NCBI RefSeq assembly: GCF_010093535.1
Contig: NW_022985188.1
Location: forward strand, 1-64,000
DNA length: 64,000 nt
Origin: Lindgomyces ingoldianus
Lineage: Eukaryota; Ascomycota; Dothideomycetes; Pleosporales; Lindgomycetaceae
Direction of reading: 5' to 3'
Part shown: piece by piece, positions 10,705 through 22,445 of the stretch
How positions within the stretch are numbered: position 1 is the first letter of the stretch
Layout of the letters: each line of letters opens with the position of its first letter
Program-made: the position numbers and the translations under genes
Notes under the pieces: model-generated
The model's database searches: none
What the model was told of the DNA's origin: nothing
The model's input: only the letters and a program-made list of their open reading frames with translations

Positions 10705-13700
10705 TTAATCGGGCTGCTTTTCATACAGGACTATAGGAAATTCGCCTGTGAACTCGTTGACAAACTCTACGTACTTCTCCCTCCAGATCAGGCTCGACTC
10801 TCTGCGGCCGCTATACGGGTTCACGTCGACGAGGCCGAGCACAAAGCTCGCTTCCTTGACAAAGTCAATGTGCACGTATCCAGTCGTGCTGCGGGGCACC
10901 ACACGCAGCGTGAGCGACTGTGGGCTGTGCTCGGCGATCACGTTGAACCGGAGGTTGCTGAGCATCGTCGGACCCGGGCCGGCGTACGTGCTCAGCAGGT
11001 TCAGCCGCTTGACGTCGCTGCCGGTCCTGGGAGGGCCCTTGGGCACGACGAGCTTGATCTCGCTGAGGTGGAAGCGGCCGGGCTTTGGGTTCGTGTGCAC
11101 TATGGAGAAGACTAGGTCCTGCTTGATTGGCGAGTTGGTCGGGATGCCAAGCGCCGACTCTTCTAGGGTGGAGATTGGGTAGAGGCTGTACTTGAATATG
11201 GGCTTGTTTGCTGGTCCGGTTTTGGTGGCTGCCTCGTCGAATGGCGTCATGGCTAGAGCTTGAGGGATGCTCGATGTGAGGCTGACGCTCTTTGAAAGTG
11301 CTGCTGTTTGTAGTTGTGATATGACTGGGGGGGTTGTCATCATGAGTACTTTAACTCGCTCGCTTTCCTCTATAGAGGCAGCCTGCGTGGACCTGAAGTG
11401 AGGGGCTGCTGCTTGCACAGGCGTTGATTGAAGTGTGAGCCTATCCTCGAGGGGAGGCAACATGAAAGTCTTCTCAGCCTCTTCCTCCTCTTCGTCCAGC
11501 GACCATCCCGTAAGAAGACTCTGCGCAGCGATATTCTGGCTTCTCGGTTCTAGCATCATTAAGCTCATGACCGGCTTCGTCTCCGGGGGCTTCCCACCCG
11601 GATCGGCCTTGACATCCATCTTGTAGACCGGTTTGTTCAGCTGCACCGCGATCATCGCCGACGTAGCCGTGTCGTCCGTGAACTTGCCCGCTGGCATGTT
11701 ATCCTTGAGCTTCGCGAGGACATCTGCGGAGTAGGTTTCGAGGATCAACGTCCTGACTTCATTGTCCGGCCCTCCCCACCGGAAGATGGGTGGCGGCGGT
11801 GGCGGTTTGTTGGGGTCTACAGTAAGGTTCTTGAACCACTTTCCGTCGTCACATAGATTCTTGTACTCGTTATCTTTATCAAACTGACTAAAGATGCGCT
11901 TATATGACGTTTCGAGGGAGGCGCCGTCGAGATGGGGCCCGACCACAAACGACTGCTGGTGCGGCGGCTGGGTAAACCTGAGGCTGTGCAAATCCACAAA
12001 GTCGCGTGTGCCTGGGTACCGGTCGAACAGGCAGAGCTTGACGCCTTCGGCGATGTTCGTGTGCCGCAAAATCGTTGCGGGCAGCTTGGCAGAGGGGTCT
12101 TCTTCGGGCGACGGCGACTTGGGCGTGAGAGGAGCTTGAACCTTCAGATCCGGGTACTGCGACACGACGTCGGAGCGCATCAGGAAGCCGTAGGTCGGGA
12201 TCTGCGGCCGGTAGCCGGCGCCGGGGATCTCTTTTGATAGGTACCTGTTGATTGTCTTCTTGATCCATGTCCGGATGGTGTCGTCTTTATCCTCGAGATG
12301 GTGACCTATACTCAGCGCACCGTCGACCAGGGCGTCTATCCAGTTTGCATCGATGTAGAACAGGCGCATGCTCTCAGCCGGGAGATAGGATGGATCGGGA
12401 ATAAGATAGTGTGCGGGGATGTTGGCGAGGTACATGCGGTCCAGCACCCACGTAAGCAACGTCATCCAGTCGGTCGAGTTGGGCTTGTTTAGCTCATTGT
12501 ACAGCTCGTCTCCATCCGAGTCCGAGCTGCCGGCAAAGAATTTGACGACCGAGCCTGCCTCTTGACTGAACTCCTGTTGCAGCACTGTATTGCCAAGGGA
12601 CAAGTCCAGAGGCTGGCGCTCCGGCCTCCTCCATCGATCCAGCATATTATGATTAGGATTGTTCACGAGGATATCGGGCCGGGGCGCGCTGATGGCTCTG
12701 AGCGTGTCCACAACCGACTGCACCGATCCCACCGCGTCTTCGAGGCTCACGTGAGACCCGCCAAGCAGCTTTGCTTTCGCGTTGTTCATCGTGCGTTGGT
12801 GGACCAGCGTGCGGATGCGAGACAGGGATGCGCTGAACCCCTGGTCCGCGATGGCCAACGCCTTGCCCAGCTGCCACGCAGCCGAGTAGGTGAGATCCAT
12901 CAAGCCAACAGTCGGATCGAAGATCTCGAGGTCACTGCCCGCCAGCGACAGCGACTTGAACCGCTCTGACAGAGGGCGCGGGACGTACGTGGGCGTCAGG
13001 GCGCCACGGAGCATTGCCGACGACACCTCACCCGTCTGCAGCCGGTATCTCGTCAACGTGTAGCCATCGCGCAACCGGTCTGCAATCTTCACTTTGGATG
13101 CGTCGCCTGAATACGATAGTTTGTCGAGGATGGGCTTGGGCACCCGCAGCATCTCGAGCGTGTCTCCGAGGTGCCGCATCTGCGACCTGAGGTCTGGCGC
13201 GTTCGGGGGAAGGCAGTTGTACGTCCAGCTCTGCAGCGAGGGCAAGGCGATCCGCTGTCCATCCGGCGCCGGATACACGGCTAGGTTCTCGACGTCTTCG
13301 ATCGAGACCAGGTGGACGGTGACAGGCGCCGGCTCCGTCAGGCCCAGCGGGCCGGTGCGGTGGCTCAGCACGACGCTGAAGAGTCCAGTCTCCTGCCTGC
13401 CTGCTTCGGGCATGCCCGCCGTGTTGATGTTCCGCACATGGGCGAGGTATTTGTACCGACTGACATCGGCCTTTTGCTGCTTGTCGGCCGGCTTGCCGTC
13501 TTCGCCGTACGTCCTGACGAGTTCGTTGAAGAGTGCTGGCTTGAGGAAGATTGCATTCACCGTCGCGTCCTCTGTCTCCGGGTCGTTGTTGTTGGTGATG
13601 GGGAACACGGTTCCTGGGACCTGGCGCAGTTCCGAGGCCTTGACTGCCACCTCGAACGTGGCAGACTGCTTGACAGGCTTCTCCACGCTAGACGACTGCC

Positions 13701-14223
13701 CGAACATGTCGGCCAGCTCCTTGTCGGTGAGCACGAGCTCATCCTGCGAGAAGACCAGTAGGGCGAGCCACGGCACGCTGTTCCTATGCTCCTTGACATC
13801 CTTGCTCGACACGCTGCTGCCGACACGCTCCCACGGCAAGTGCGGGTCGTTGAAGACAAGATGCGGCAGCGTCTCGACGGGCGCTCCGTAGCCGTCCGGC
13901 GGGAACCTGGAGCGCACCGCGTTCTCCGGCAGCGCGAACTGGGGCGCGTTCACGCGGAAGGACTGCGAGGTGGCAGGCTTGGGGGAGAGCGTCTGCCCGT
14001 CGATCCAGCCATGGGAGCGGTTGGGTGCTTGGGCGGGAGACTCGACGTCCTGCGAGACGATGATGGTGTACTGGCCCGCTGCCAGGCTCGGCCTGTAGTA
14101 CGAGAAGAGCTCCTGCTCGCCGGGTGCAAGGGGAGCAGGCGCGTTGCTGTCCTGCCCCGCCGCTAGGGCATTCAGCGCGTTGCGCAGAGCGAGATGGCGC
14201 GGCGGGGATGCGAGGCTAGCCAT
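10705..14223 (-). CDS. Giant uncharacterised protein, 1,172 aa, single exon
   Basis: Uninterrupted 1,172-codon ORF from ATG (14,223) to TAA (10,705). Function unknown. Conserved-looking blocks near the N-terminus are FRVNAPQFALPENAV (about 89-103), RFPPDGYG (106-113), LPHLVFNDPHLPWER (119-133) and VPWLALLVFSQDEL (150-163). From memory, unverified, the same block order occurs in large uncharacterised bacterial proteins. A six-proline run precedes IFRWGG in the middle of the protein, and an acidic EEEEEAEKTF stretch lies further on. No signal peptide or membrane segment is seen. The 5' half is noticeably G/C-rich at third codon positions. The start faces the start of the MBL/DUF6603 gene across a 1,023-bp shared upstream region, so the two may be co-regulated. 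Opposite-strand ORFs inside it are shadows of this high-GC coding frame. Confidence 0.85.
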   Translation of the reverse strand: MASLASPPRHLALRNALNALAAGQDSNAPAPLAPGEQELFSYYRPSLAAGQYTIIVSQDVESPAQAPNRSHGWIDGQTLSPKPATSQSFRVNAPQFALPENAVRSRFPPDGYGAPVETLPHLVFNDPHLPWERVGSSVSSKDVKEHRNSVPWLALLVFSQDELVLTDKELADMFGQSSSVEKPVKQSATFEVAVKASELRQVPGTVFPITNNNDPETEDATVNAIFLKPALFNELVRTYGEDGKPADKQQKADVSRYKYLAHVRNINTAGMPEAGRQETGLFSVVLSHRTGPLGLTEPAPVTVHLVSIEDVENLAVYPAPDGQRIALPSLQSWTYNCLPPNAPDLRSQMRHLGDTLEMLRVPKPILDKLSYSGDASKVKIADRLRDGYTLTRYRLQTGEVSSAMLRGALTPTYVPRPLSERFKSLSLAGSDLEIFDPTVGLMDLTYSAAWQLGKALAIADQGFSASLSRIRTLVHQRTMNNAKAKLLGGSHVSLEDAVGSVQSVVDTLRAISAPRPDILVNNPNHNMLDRWRRPERQPLDLSLGNTVLQQEFSQEAGSVVKFFAGSSDSDGDELYNELNKPNSTDWMTLLTWVLDRMYLANIPAHYLIPDPSYLPAESMRLFYIDANWIDALVDGALSIGHHLEDKDDTIRTWIKKTINRYLSKEIPGAGYRPQIPTYGFLMRSDVVSQYPDLKVQAPLTPKSPSPEEDPSAKLPATILRHTNIAEGVKLCLFDRYPGTRDFVDLHSLRFTQPPHQQSFVVGPHLDGASLETSYKRIFSQFDKDNEYKNLCDDGKWFKNLTVDPNKPPPPPPIFRWGGPDNEVRTLILETYSADVLAKLKDNMPAGKFTDDTATSAMIAVQLNKPVYKMDVKADPGGKPPETKPVMSLMMLEPRSQNIAAQSLLTGWSLDEEEEEAEKTFMLPPLEDRLTLQSTPVQAAAPHFRSTQAASIEESERVKVLMMTTPPVISQLQTAALSKSVSLTSSIPQALAMTPFDEAATKTGPANKPIFKYSLYPISTLEESALGIPTNSPIKQDLVFSIVHTNPKPGRFHLSEIKLVVPKGPPRTGSDVKRLNLLSTYAGPGPTMLSNLRFNVIAEHSPQSLTLRVVPRSTTGYVHIDFVKEASFVLGLVDVNPYSGRRESSLIWREKYVEFVNEFTGEFPIVLYEKQPD

Positions 14224-15246
14224 CTTTCAGCTGTTTTGTTTATCAGTGTGCGTGGTTGTTGAGGACGCTGTTGCACTGCAAGCCCACGGCTAGAGGGGAA
14301 GAGTATTTCGGCGCGACAATGGGCATCTAGCTAGAGAAAACCCTCGCTGGACTTCTGATGGAGTAGCTGCTGCTTTCCATCTGGGCGAGTTCTGGCGCTT
14401 TGCACTCGGCCGCTTCTCGTTCGCTAGATGGCGATATGCCTTCGTAGCTGACTTCTGTACACGCACAGGGAGCGGTGAGGTGAGCTTTGAAGCGGGCGGT
14501 TGGCATCTAGCGCACGAACACTCAAGGCGTAGGCAGCTGCGTGTGTCATGTCGGTACAGAACAAGTACAGAAACATTGAGGTCGAGTTTTTTACGGCGTA
14601 AGGAATTCGCCGTTCACATCCACCCAGATCAGCCCGCAGCCGCTACCGGCGCCGAGTCTCCATCTGTAAGTCAGGAGTGATGCGGGCGGGAACTAGACGG
14701 GCCGCCCGCGAGTCGAGAAGCTAATCCAGCCACAGCTAATCCGTAGACGGAGCACCCGCAACGCAGAAGGAGATGTCGACTAGCTGAAAGCAGCAGCAGC
14801 TCATTGGTATTGCAGCGCCGCTTCAGAATGGCCTCGGAGGACGAGACTACTGTGTTCACCTCACTGTGTTCAGTATGTTCGTCAACAGCACGCGAGGTGC
14901 GAAGGCTTGCATTTCACCCTGCACCTCTCTCACACATCACATTCCCCTTTGGCGAGCGTTGGCACGGTCGCTGGCTCAGCCAGCCACCGTGGGCTTGAAC
15001 GGCCGCGTTTGTTCGCAACGCTGTGATTATCCGCGGCAGCAGGGCACCGTCGTGAAGCGAGAATCCCTGCGTCCTACTTCGCGGTGGGTGTGTTTGTATG
15101 TGTACTCTTGCCTGGCAGAGGTGAGGCAGCAAGCAGACCGCAGGCCGCGGACCGTAGCCAGCAACTAGCAGTGCTCACTTGCGGATACCCTCATTATACA
15201 CTCCCCGGCCCTGTCCGCGACAGACTAGGCTGCCTACTCATCCATC
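14224..15246. promoter_or_regulatory. Divergent intergenic region between two giant genes
   Basis: The 1,172-aa gene (minus) and the 2,338-aa gene (plus) start at opposite ends of this 1,023-bp segment, so it must contain both promoters. No convincing ORF fills it. An ATTGG (reverse CCAAT) lies near 14,801, and pyrimidine-rich stretches precede the plus-strand ATG, but no clear TATA element was found. The shared-promoter role is inferred from gene arrangement alone. Confidence 0.6.
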
Positions 15247-18200
15247 ATGCCCTTCCATGTCGACACATACTATGTCAACATTGGCATTGGCGACTGTGCT
15301 TTCCATGTCCTCGTCGACGAGTCGAACAACACCATTGACAAGCTTATGGTTGTCGACACGGGCGACTCCCGGAGCGCGCGGTTCGTTGGCAAGTACAGCA
15401 GGCCAGAGCATGTCGTCCAAACATGGGGCCGGATAGCAGCGAAATACACCAACGCCCCCGAAGAGCCCAAGATCGATGTCCTCGTCATCACCCACCGCGA
15501 CAGTGACCACTGGGGCGCCTTCAAGGAGCTTCTTGGCTCCCAGATCACGGCGCAGGTCACGTCGGGCATGGCGCCCATCGCCATCGAGAAACTCCAGATC
15601 GACTGGTTCAAGTACGACGGTCACGGAAACCCGCTCACAGAGGTTGTGGCACCGGTATCGCTGGGCTACCCTTTTAACGAGGACCCTTCTCCCGACGGGT
15701 ACTGCCAGTTCATCCTCAAGTTCAACTGGGAGGAAAAGGGCCTTTTTGGGCGCAAAATTTGGGTGAAACGTATAGCCCGCTTCCGCTCTACTGCCCGGTG
15801 GCTACTGGGCTTGAACCTGTTCAATATCGGCGCAGGGAGCATACCGCTGGCTAATAAAGCGACCATCACGTCGCCCCAGCAGCTCATGGTCGATAACCCT
15901 CCCCAGGGTGAGAGGCCCGGTGCGTACATAATCTGTTCGAACTGGCAGATTCTAGGTGAGGCAGGAACGGCTGCCATTGGTGCTACGAACGTCACGAATC
16001 GGACTTCAATTGGTGCGTTGATCATGTGGAACAACCCTTTCAACATCTCCCACTACTTTGCCGGCGACCTCGAAGGCCCGAGGGAGTTTGATATCGCCAT
16101 GTGGATTCTGGGTAAGCTGGGCCAGAACTTCGACAAGGATGATATCGGCCGCGCCCACATCACGTCAATGAAAGCCAGCCACCACGGAGCGAGCTCTTCA
16201 ACCCCTCTGCGGATGTTGCTGCTGGTCAATCCAAACAAAATCATTTTCTCAAGCGGCTCCAAGCACGGACATCCTAGTAAGTCTTCTCGCTAGCATTCCC
16301 TCTGGTCGCGAGTGTTCACTAACCCGCACGCGTGGCACAGGATGGGAAACAATCTACAACCTATATGGTTGGCTTTTGTTACGAGGCAAGCAGTTTCTCG
16401 ATTCGAAGCCGGTTTACAGCACTCGATATCCTTACTGGTTCCTTAGAGACGAAAACTGGGACATTACAGACTTACGCACATCATTAGCTTGGTTTACAGA
16501 CGCCACGGATCAATCGCCACATATTCAAAACATGACCTGGCTTTATGGGGAAAGTGGCAGTGCTGCCGAGAATCCTTGGGATTCCTATCGGAATAATCTT
16601 AATGCCGGAAATTGGACCACTCCCTCCGGTAAACTTGATCTTAAGTTAATCCGGCACTATCTCTTCTGGATCGCAGAAGAGCGGTTCAATGCCATGTCTA
16701 GCGTCCGGCAAGAAAGTCTCGATGCCATAGGTATCGCCTATAACAACGTTCATTGGACCACTCTGATCAAGGGAGAGGAGGTCGAGTATGTGATGGTGCG
16801 TTCATCAAATGGCAATGATAACAAAGATGGTGTAGTCGAACTAGTCGCTCGATTTATAAAGAAAGACAGCGGGATGAGTATAGAGGGGGATTTTACCCAA
16901 ACACAACAAATTGCACTACAGAATCCTCTTCAAGGCGGAGGAGGTGCGTTACAGCAAGAGCTCTTTCTTCAACAACAAGTTCTCGTCCGGCAACAAGCTA
17001 TGGGGACGCCTATTTTTTCACTAGCTATAGCTCCCCCAGCAACATTACAGGCAACAAAAATCAGTCCCCAACGCTTCGAACGTACCACAGACGTCGTAAC
17101 ATCGCCAGGGAATCAACCATCTACTCCGACAGGAGCTCCCGTGCACTCTCTCGCTGATCAAGAACCGTTCGTACGGTACGGCCGGCAATCTTTTGTACCG
17201 TATTGGGCTAAACGGGCGAGTGGTGGATCCATTGGCCCAAAGCCTGGCACGATTATTGCGAGGAAAGGCACATACACGATGCTGCAAGGCACAGATCCCA
17301 ACGAAATGGACCCGAATGATCTCATTCAAGAGAAAGAGATCCCCGCGCCGAGTCCTGGTCCAGTGCCGCCGATAACCCCCCCCAAAGATGTCTTCCTTCT
17401 ACTATCCTCCAAGCTGGCAAATGCGATATCTGAGAACATTCATGTTTACAGCGAAACTAGGATCGACAATTTCATAGATGCACTTCACGGCGGTGCGGTT
17501 GCATTGCCATACCCACTTCCAGCGGATAAACCCTCTACCATACTCGGTACCGATGAATGGTATTGCTGGCTAGAATTTTCCATCGGGAAGATAACTTCGT
17601 TCACTATGCTCATTGACAAAGATCGCAGCATTTCTGAGATTGCCCTTTCCCTGTCCGCTGGATACCAATTTACCACGCGAGCTGCCAACTCAGCCCTGAA
17701 TCCCCCCACCATGCTCATTCCAGGTCCAACTGTAGCATCAGGAGACACGAAATCTCTCAGTCAACAGGTCACAGCTGAGGGGCTACTTGAGGCACAAAAC
17801 TTGCTCATTCTTGGGGTCGATGCAAAAGCGCCTCAGGTTACAGCAAAGCTCAAGGATGTTATTAACTTTCTCGGTATACGGTACTTGACTAGATCCACTG
17901 CTCTTCTGTTCCTTGGTGGTCTTGAACTTACATTAAACCCCAGAGGGAGAAATGCACTATGGTTCTCCCCAGAACAAGGCTACAAAACGACTTTGAGATT
18001 AGAATACATGCTAGCACCAACCAACGCAGGAGACTCAAACTCCGCCCTCAAGCTCGTACAAGACCTCCTTGGATTCTTGAAAGGATTTGACGTGAATGGT
18101 GTTTCCGTCATTGCGAAATTGGTTAAACGCTGGACAGTCATTAAGTCAGAGATGAGTGCTCTTGACGACTCTGAGCTCATAATAATGGCCAAGTGTACCG

Positions 18201-21200
18201 TCTTGAGCAAGAAATTTGTCGCTATCCTAGAGTTCCATCAAGACTCTCTAGTTATGACTTTCCGGATAGATGACAAGGGCTTCCTGGGCGCATTCCTCCA
18301 GTGGCTAGCTGGACTATTGGGCTTAAAAGACTTTGACTTCAATGCATGGTTAGATAAGGCTGAGGGCCATATAAACCTCCCAGAGCTCAGACGGGTAAAC
18401 CTCAAGCTAGGTCTAGACACTACCGGGAAAGTGAACAGTATCGAAAGCGTAAGTTTAGACATGCAGGCGACCTTGAAGCGAGATCAGACCAATATCCTGT
18501 TCCTTTTCACATACGATTGGTCCAAGGGCTTCAGTAGACTCCGTGGAAGTCTGTGGTTCAGTGAGTTTTCGCCTATCTTCGCTGTCAGAGTTCGTACGCT
18601 AATTAAGTAGAACCCCCTAAGGATCTCGTTTTAGCATACGCGCCACTCCTCCCAGAATGGGAAGAGTACAGGATTTTATATCCGTTAGATGAGGCCGACT
18701 ACAAAGAGTCGTTGGACCTTAAGGAAATCTGGCCACAGCTCGGTAGTGTTCCGAATGGTTTCCCAACAAACGTCACGGAAGCAGCACTAGAAATCTCGTC
18801 GGAGGGTCTCCGATTTTCCGGTACGATTAGCTGCACTAATGTAGGCTCTGACGATGGCGCGCCCAAGATAAATCTCGGCAAGGTAGCTTTAGACGCTGGT
18901 TATCTCTGGGAAAAGGGGGACTGGTACATGGGTGTCGTTGTGGACATTGGACTTTACCAGCAAACAGGCTCCAAGGACACGCTGCCAGCGCAGCTAAGGG
19001 GAGTGCTTCTATACAATAGCCTTGACCATTCGTGGACGCTATCCGGTTCAGCGATGGACTTACGCTTCGGACATCTAGCATCCTTCTTCCACAAAGGCTC
19101 AGAAGGACCCGTCATGGAGTTGATGGAAAACATTGACATCAAATACCTTGAACTGTCCTACCAATATCAGGCATCGGGCGGAAACACCTTCACCTTCACT
19201 GGCATCATCCTTTTTGGTGCATTAGAGCTTGATCTATTTTTTACTTACAAGACAACTGGGTGGACTTTCAACTCGCGGCTTGTTGAAACGGCATCTAATG
19301 ATAGCCCTATGGCTACCACAGTAGGGGATATCTTCAAGAGCATCACAGGGTCGGAGGCCGATATTCTCCCATCATTTCTGTCCGAAATTAGTGTGAGCCG
19401 TGCACAGACAAAGAGGAATGCGATCGGGATAAGCTGCGCGAGCATTCCGAACCGAGCGATATTCTTTGCTGCCTACGCTAACATCATTGGCCTTTCACTG
19501 GCGTTTATTCAATACAAACCAACTACGAGATCAAGCTCCACGAAGCGGATCATCAAAGCATCTCTATCCCAGTTCCCAACTCTGACTATACCACTAGTAG
19601 GAGAGCTTCCACAGCTGTTCGAGGAAGCTTATTTTCTATGGGTGCAGGATACTTCTCAAGCCGCCGATGAGTCGTCCAAGGGAATCACGCGCGCTGAGCT
19701 GATCGACATCAACTCCGTTGTCATCAATCCGGACCCAGATCCGGTAAATAAAACTGACACGTTTACGATGGACATTCTATTCAAGGAGCCGAAAAAGCCC
19801 GATAGCGCTGGCGAAAAATCTAATACGTCACGTGACGGCAACGACATCGTCATACAAGCAGGTTGGCATTTCGTCGTCGTTGTCAAAAATGCGACCGGAC
19901 AAAGAGATGTGGCTATTGATTACGTATTCGGGCAAAAGAATAAATCCGACCCGAAACCAGCTACAAAAGACCAGCCTACAGGAAAAGACGAATCTGCGGC
20001 GTCAAATCAAGCTCCGACGAAGGCCAAAGAATCCGATAGTGACGAAAAACCACACGAGAAGGGTTCGGGTGATGTCAAGAAAGATCCTTTCAAGAAGGCT
20101 GTGGGACCTTTGTCAATCAGTAACGTCGGTTTTAGTTATGCTGGTGACACTCTTACTGTCATTGTCGATGCGACATTGGCACTAGGACCCCTCGAGCTTG
20201 ACCTCTTGGGCTTTCAAATCAGCCTTCACTTTGCGAAAGGCATCACTCTCCAAAATCTGCCCACCCCAGACAAGTTCAAGATTGATCTCGCAGGGCTGGC
20301 CGTTGCATTCAATAAGCCTCCTGTCACTATAGCAGGGCGTTTCCTACACACCCCCTCAGATGCCCGGGACTTCTTCGCAGGCGGAGTGGTCGTAGCTTTC
20401 AAGCCGTGGATGTTCCAAGCAGCCGGTTTCTACGCGGATAATAAAGCAACGGAGAAAGTGGGTGCTTTTAAGAGCGTGTTTGTCTTCGCCAAACTCGAAG
20501 GCCCTCTAATTACCTTTGGGTTCGCTGAGATTTCGGGCATCACTGGCGCATTTGGATATAATGTCCAGTTGAGGTATCCATCGGTGTCCGAAGTCATGAC
20601 ATTCCCATTTGTCGCGTCAAATGACAGTGACCTATCTCCTCAGAAGGCCCTACAAACTCTGGTGGAAGGAGACAATCCCTGGGCAGTCCCAAGCTTAGGC
20701 TCGATGTGGCTAGCCGCTGGCCTAAAAGTAACTGCGTTCCAGGTCCTGTCCATCGATGCCGTTATAGTAATCCAGTGGGCTCCGGTGGTAAAATTAGGAA
20801 TCTTTGGCGTTGGAATCTGTGATGTGCCAAACTCGAAAGCCGAGAAGAAATTTGCGCATATAGAGCTCGGCTTATTGTGCACTGTGGACCCAGCAGCTGG
20901 TGTTCTCAAGGTCGAGGCACAATTATCGCCAAACTCCTACATACTGGATCCAGGTTGCCACCTCACCGGAGGGTTTGCGCTGTATTCTTGGTGGAAACCA
21001 GATCAGCCACAGCTAGAGAGTCAACCAACAGATCACTCTGATGGAGACTGGGTCTTTACCGTTGGTGGCTATCACCCCGCGTTCAAACCGCCCCCTCAAT
21101 ATCCAAAGGTAGAGCGACTGAAGATTAGTTGGAATTTGGATGACACTCTTGCTATATCTGGCGAGGCGTATTTTGCCGTCACACCAAAGGTGTGTATGGG

Positions 21201-22445
21201 TGGAGGCAAATTGCACGCTTCACTTTCACTAGGTCCGCTCAGAGCTTGGTTTGATGCTTACGTCGATTTCTTGATTAATTATCAGCCGTTTTACTTCATC
21301 GGAGACGGTGGAATCTCCGTGGGAGTTGCATATGACTTGGATCTATGGCTCGTAAGCCTCCACATCCAAGTGGAGATTGGCGCCACCTTGCACATTGAAG
21401 GTCCGCCTGTCGCAGGTTATGTGCACGTCAACTTCTGGGTGTTTGGTTTCGATGTCAAGTTCGGAAGTCAGGGTGCGAAACCAGACGTGCTAACTCTGAG
21501 ACGGTTCTATGACTTGCTTTTGCAGTCTTCCACGGGTACTTCCAACAAGAGCGCGCCGCATGTGTACTCATGCGTGCGAGGATTAATACCCCCAAAGACT
21601 ACAGTAGCTCCAGAGTCCAGTGAACCGTGGAGGGTTACAGGTGGTATACTCCAGATTGCAGTATCGTGTAAAGTGGCATTTTACGGCGTTACGATCAACA
21701 ACAAGGCAAGGCCAGAGCTGGGTGACAGCACACCTCTTTATGCCAAGCCCATGCAGCTGACTGATCAGCTGACAAAGTCTGAGTTGACTATTGGGATACA
21801 ACATCCTGGTAATGAAGAGTCAGCGTGGAGGTTTGAACGGACTAGCAGCGCAGTTCCCCGCGCTCTTTGGGAGAAGTGTAAGGCACCTATTCATTTATTT
21901 TGTCTTTTTATCATGATTAGGGATGATTTGTGAAACTTCCTAGCTTTGATATGTTGCGGCCCCTGGTGCACGGTATAATGCTAACGCCTCTTGCAGATGA
22001 CGAAAGTGAAGATCCCATCATAAGTAACCAGCTGAAAAACTTACTGGGCAGTTCGGATGTTTCCATGAATCTGACTACCGGTTTGGTCATTCGCGCTCCA
22101 GAGCCTGAGACATCTGATGGAAATTTCGCAAAGTTTGATGCGGCCAAAGCTGCCATGGAATCAGTGTACGATGATGATGAAAAGCAACCTAAAATCCAAG
22201 TATTTGCACCAGCAAGTCCAGCATGGACGCCTGCTAGTCAACCCGAAACGGATCGATGGAAATTGGTGAAAGATACTTGGAATAGCTCATCGGAGACCAC
22301 CAGTCAGCAAATAGTAAGCACTTGGTCGGGCGCTATGAACTGGACCTATCTGGCAGCTGAGGATAGTTTGGGCGGAAACAAACCAAAGTTGCTCCTCCAG
22401 GACTTTGACAATATATACATAAAGCCACCTTTAATCAAGGTGTGA
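15247..22445 (+). CDS. Metallo-beta-lactamase / DUF6603-like fusion protein, 2,338 aa, 4 exons
   Basis: Exons 15247-16276, 16341-18560, 18611-21875 and 21944-22445 join in frame (7,017 nt). Introns are 64, 50 and 68 bp; donors are GTAAGT, GTGAGT and GTGTAAG, acceptors CAG, TAG and TAG. Residues 1-360 form an MBL-fold hydrolase domain of ComEC-like type: THRDSDHWG with H83, D85, D87, H88; D274 in FAGDLE; H312-H313 in ASHHGASSS; H340/H342 in KHGHP. All expected metal ligands are present, so an active phosphodiesterase/nuclease-type enzyme is plausible. A Gln-rich stretch (about 536-560) follows, then a long beta-rich region. I assign much of residues 1,080-2,080 to DUF6603 from memory, including the block near 1,980 with PFYFIGDGG and the following GPPVAGYVHVNFW. 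A Lys/Asp/Ser-rich linker lies at about 1,525-1,577. No signal peptide. If intron calls are wrong, the alternative is several adjacent genes, but downstream pieces lack starts of their own. Confidence 0.85.

Noticed and set aside
10645..14166. Plus-strand ORFs up to 265 codons inside the 1,172-aa gene
   Set aside because: High-GC coding sequence often leaves the antisense frames open. Their sequences lack recognisable motifs.
16376..22445. ORFs at 16,376, 18,712 and 21,930 as separate genes
   Set aside because: Their nominal starts are TTG or GTG, and spliced joining keeps frame with good splice signals; merged into one gene.
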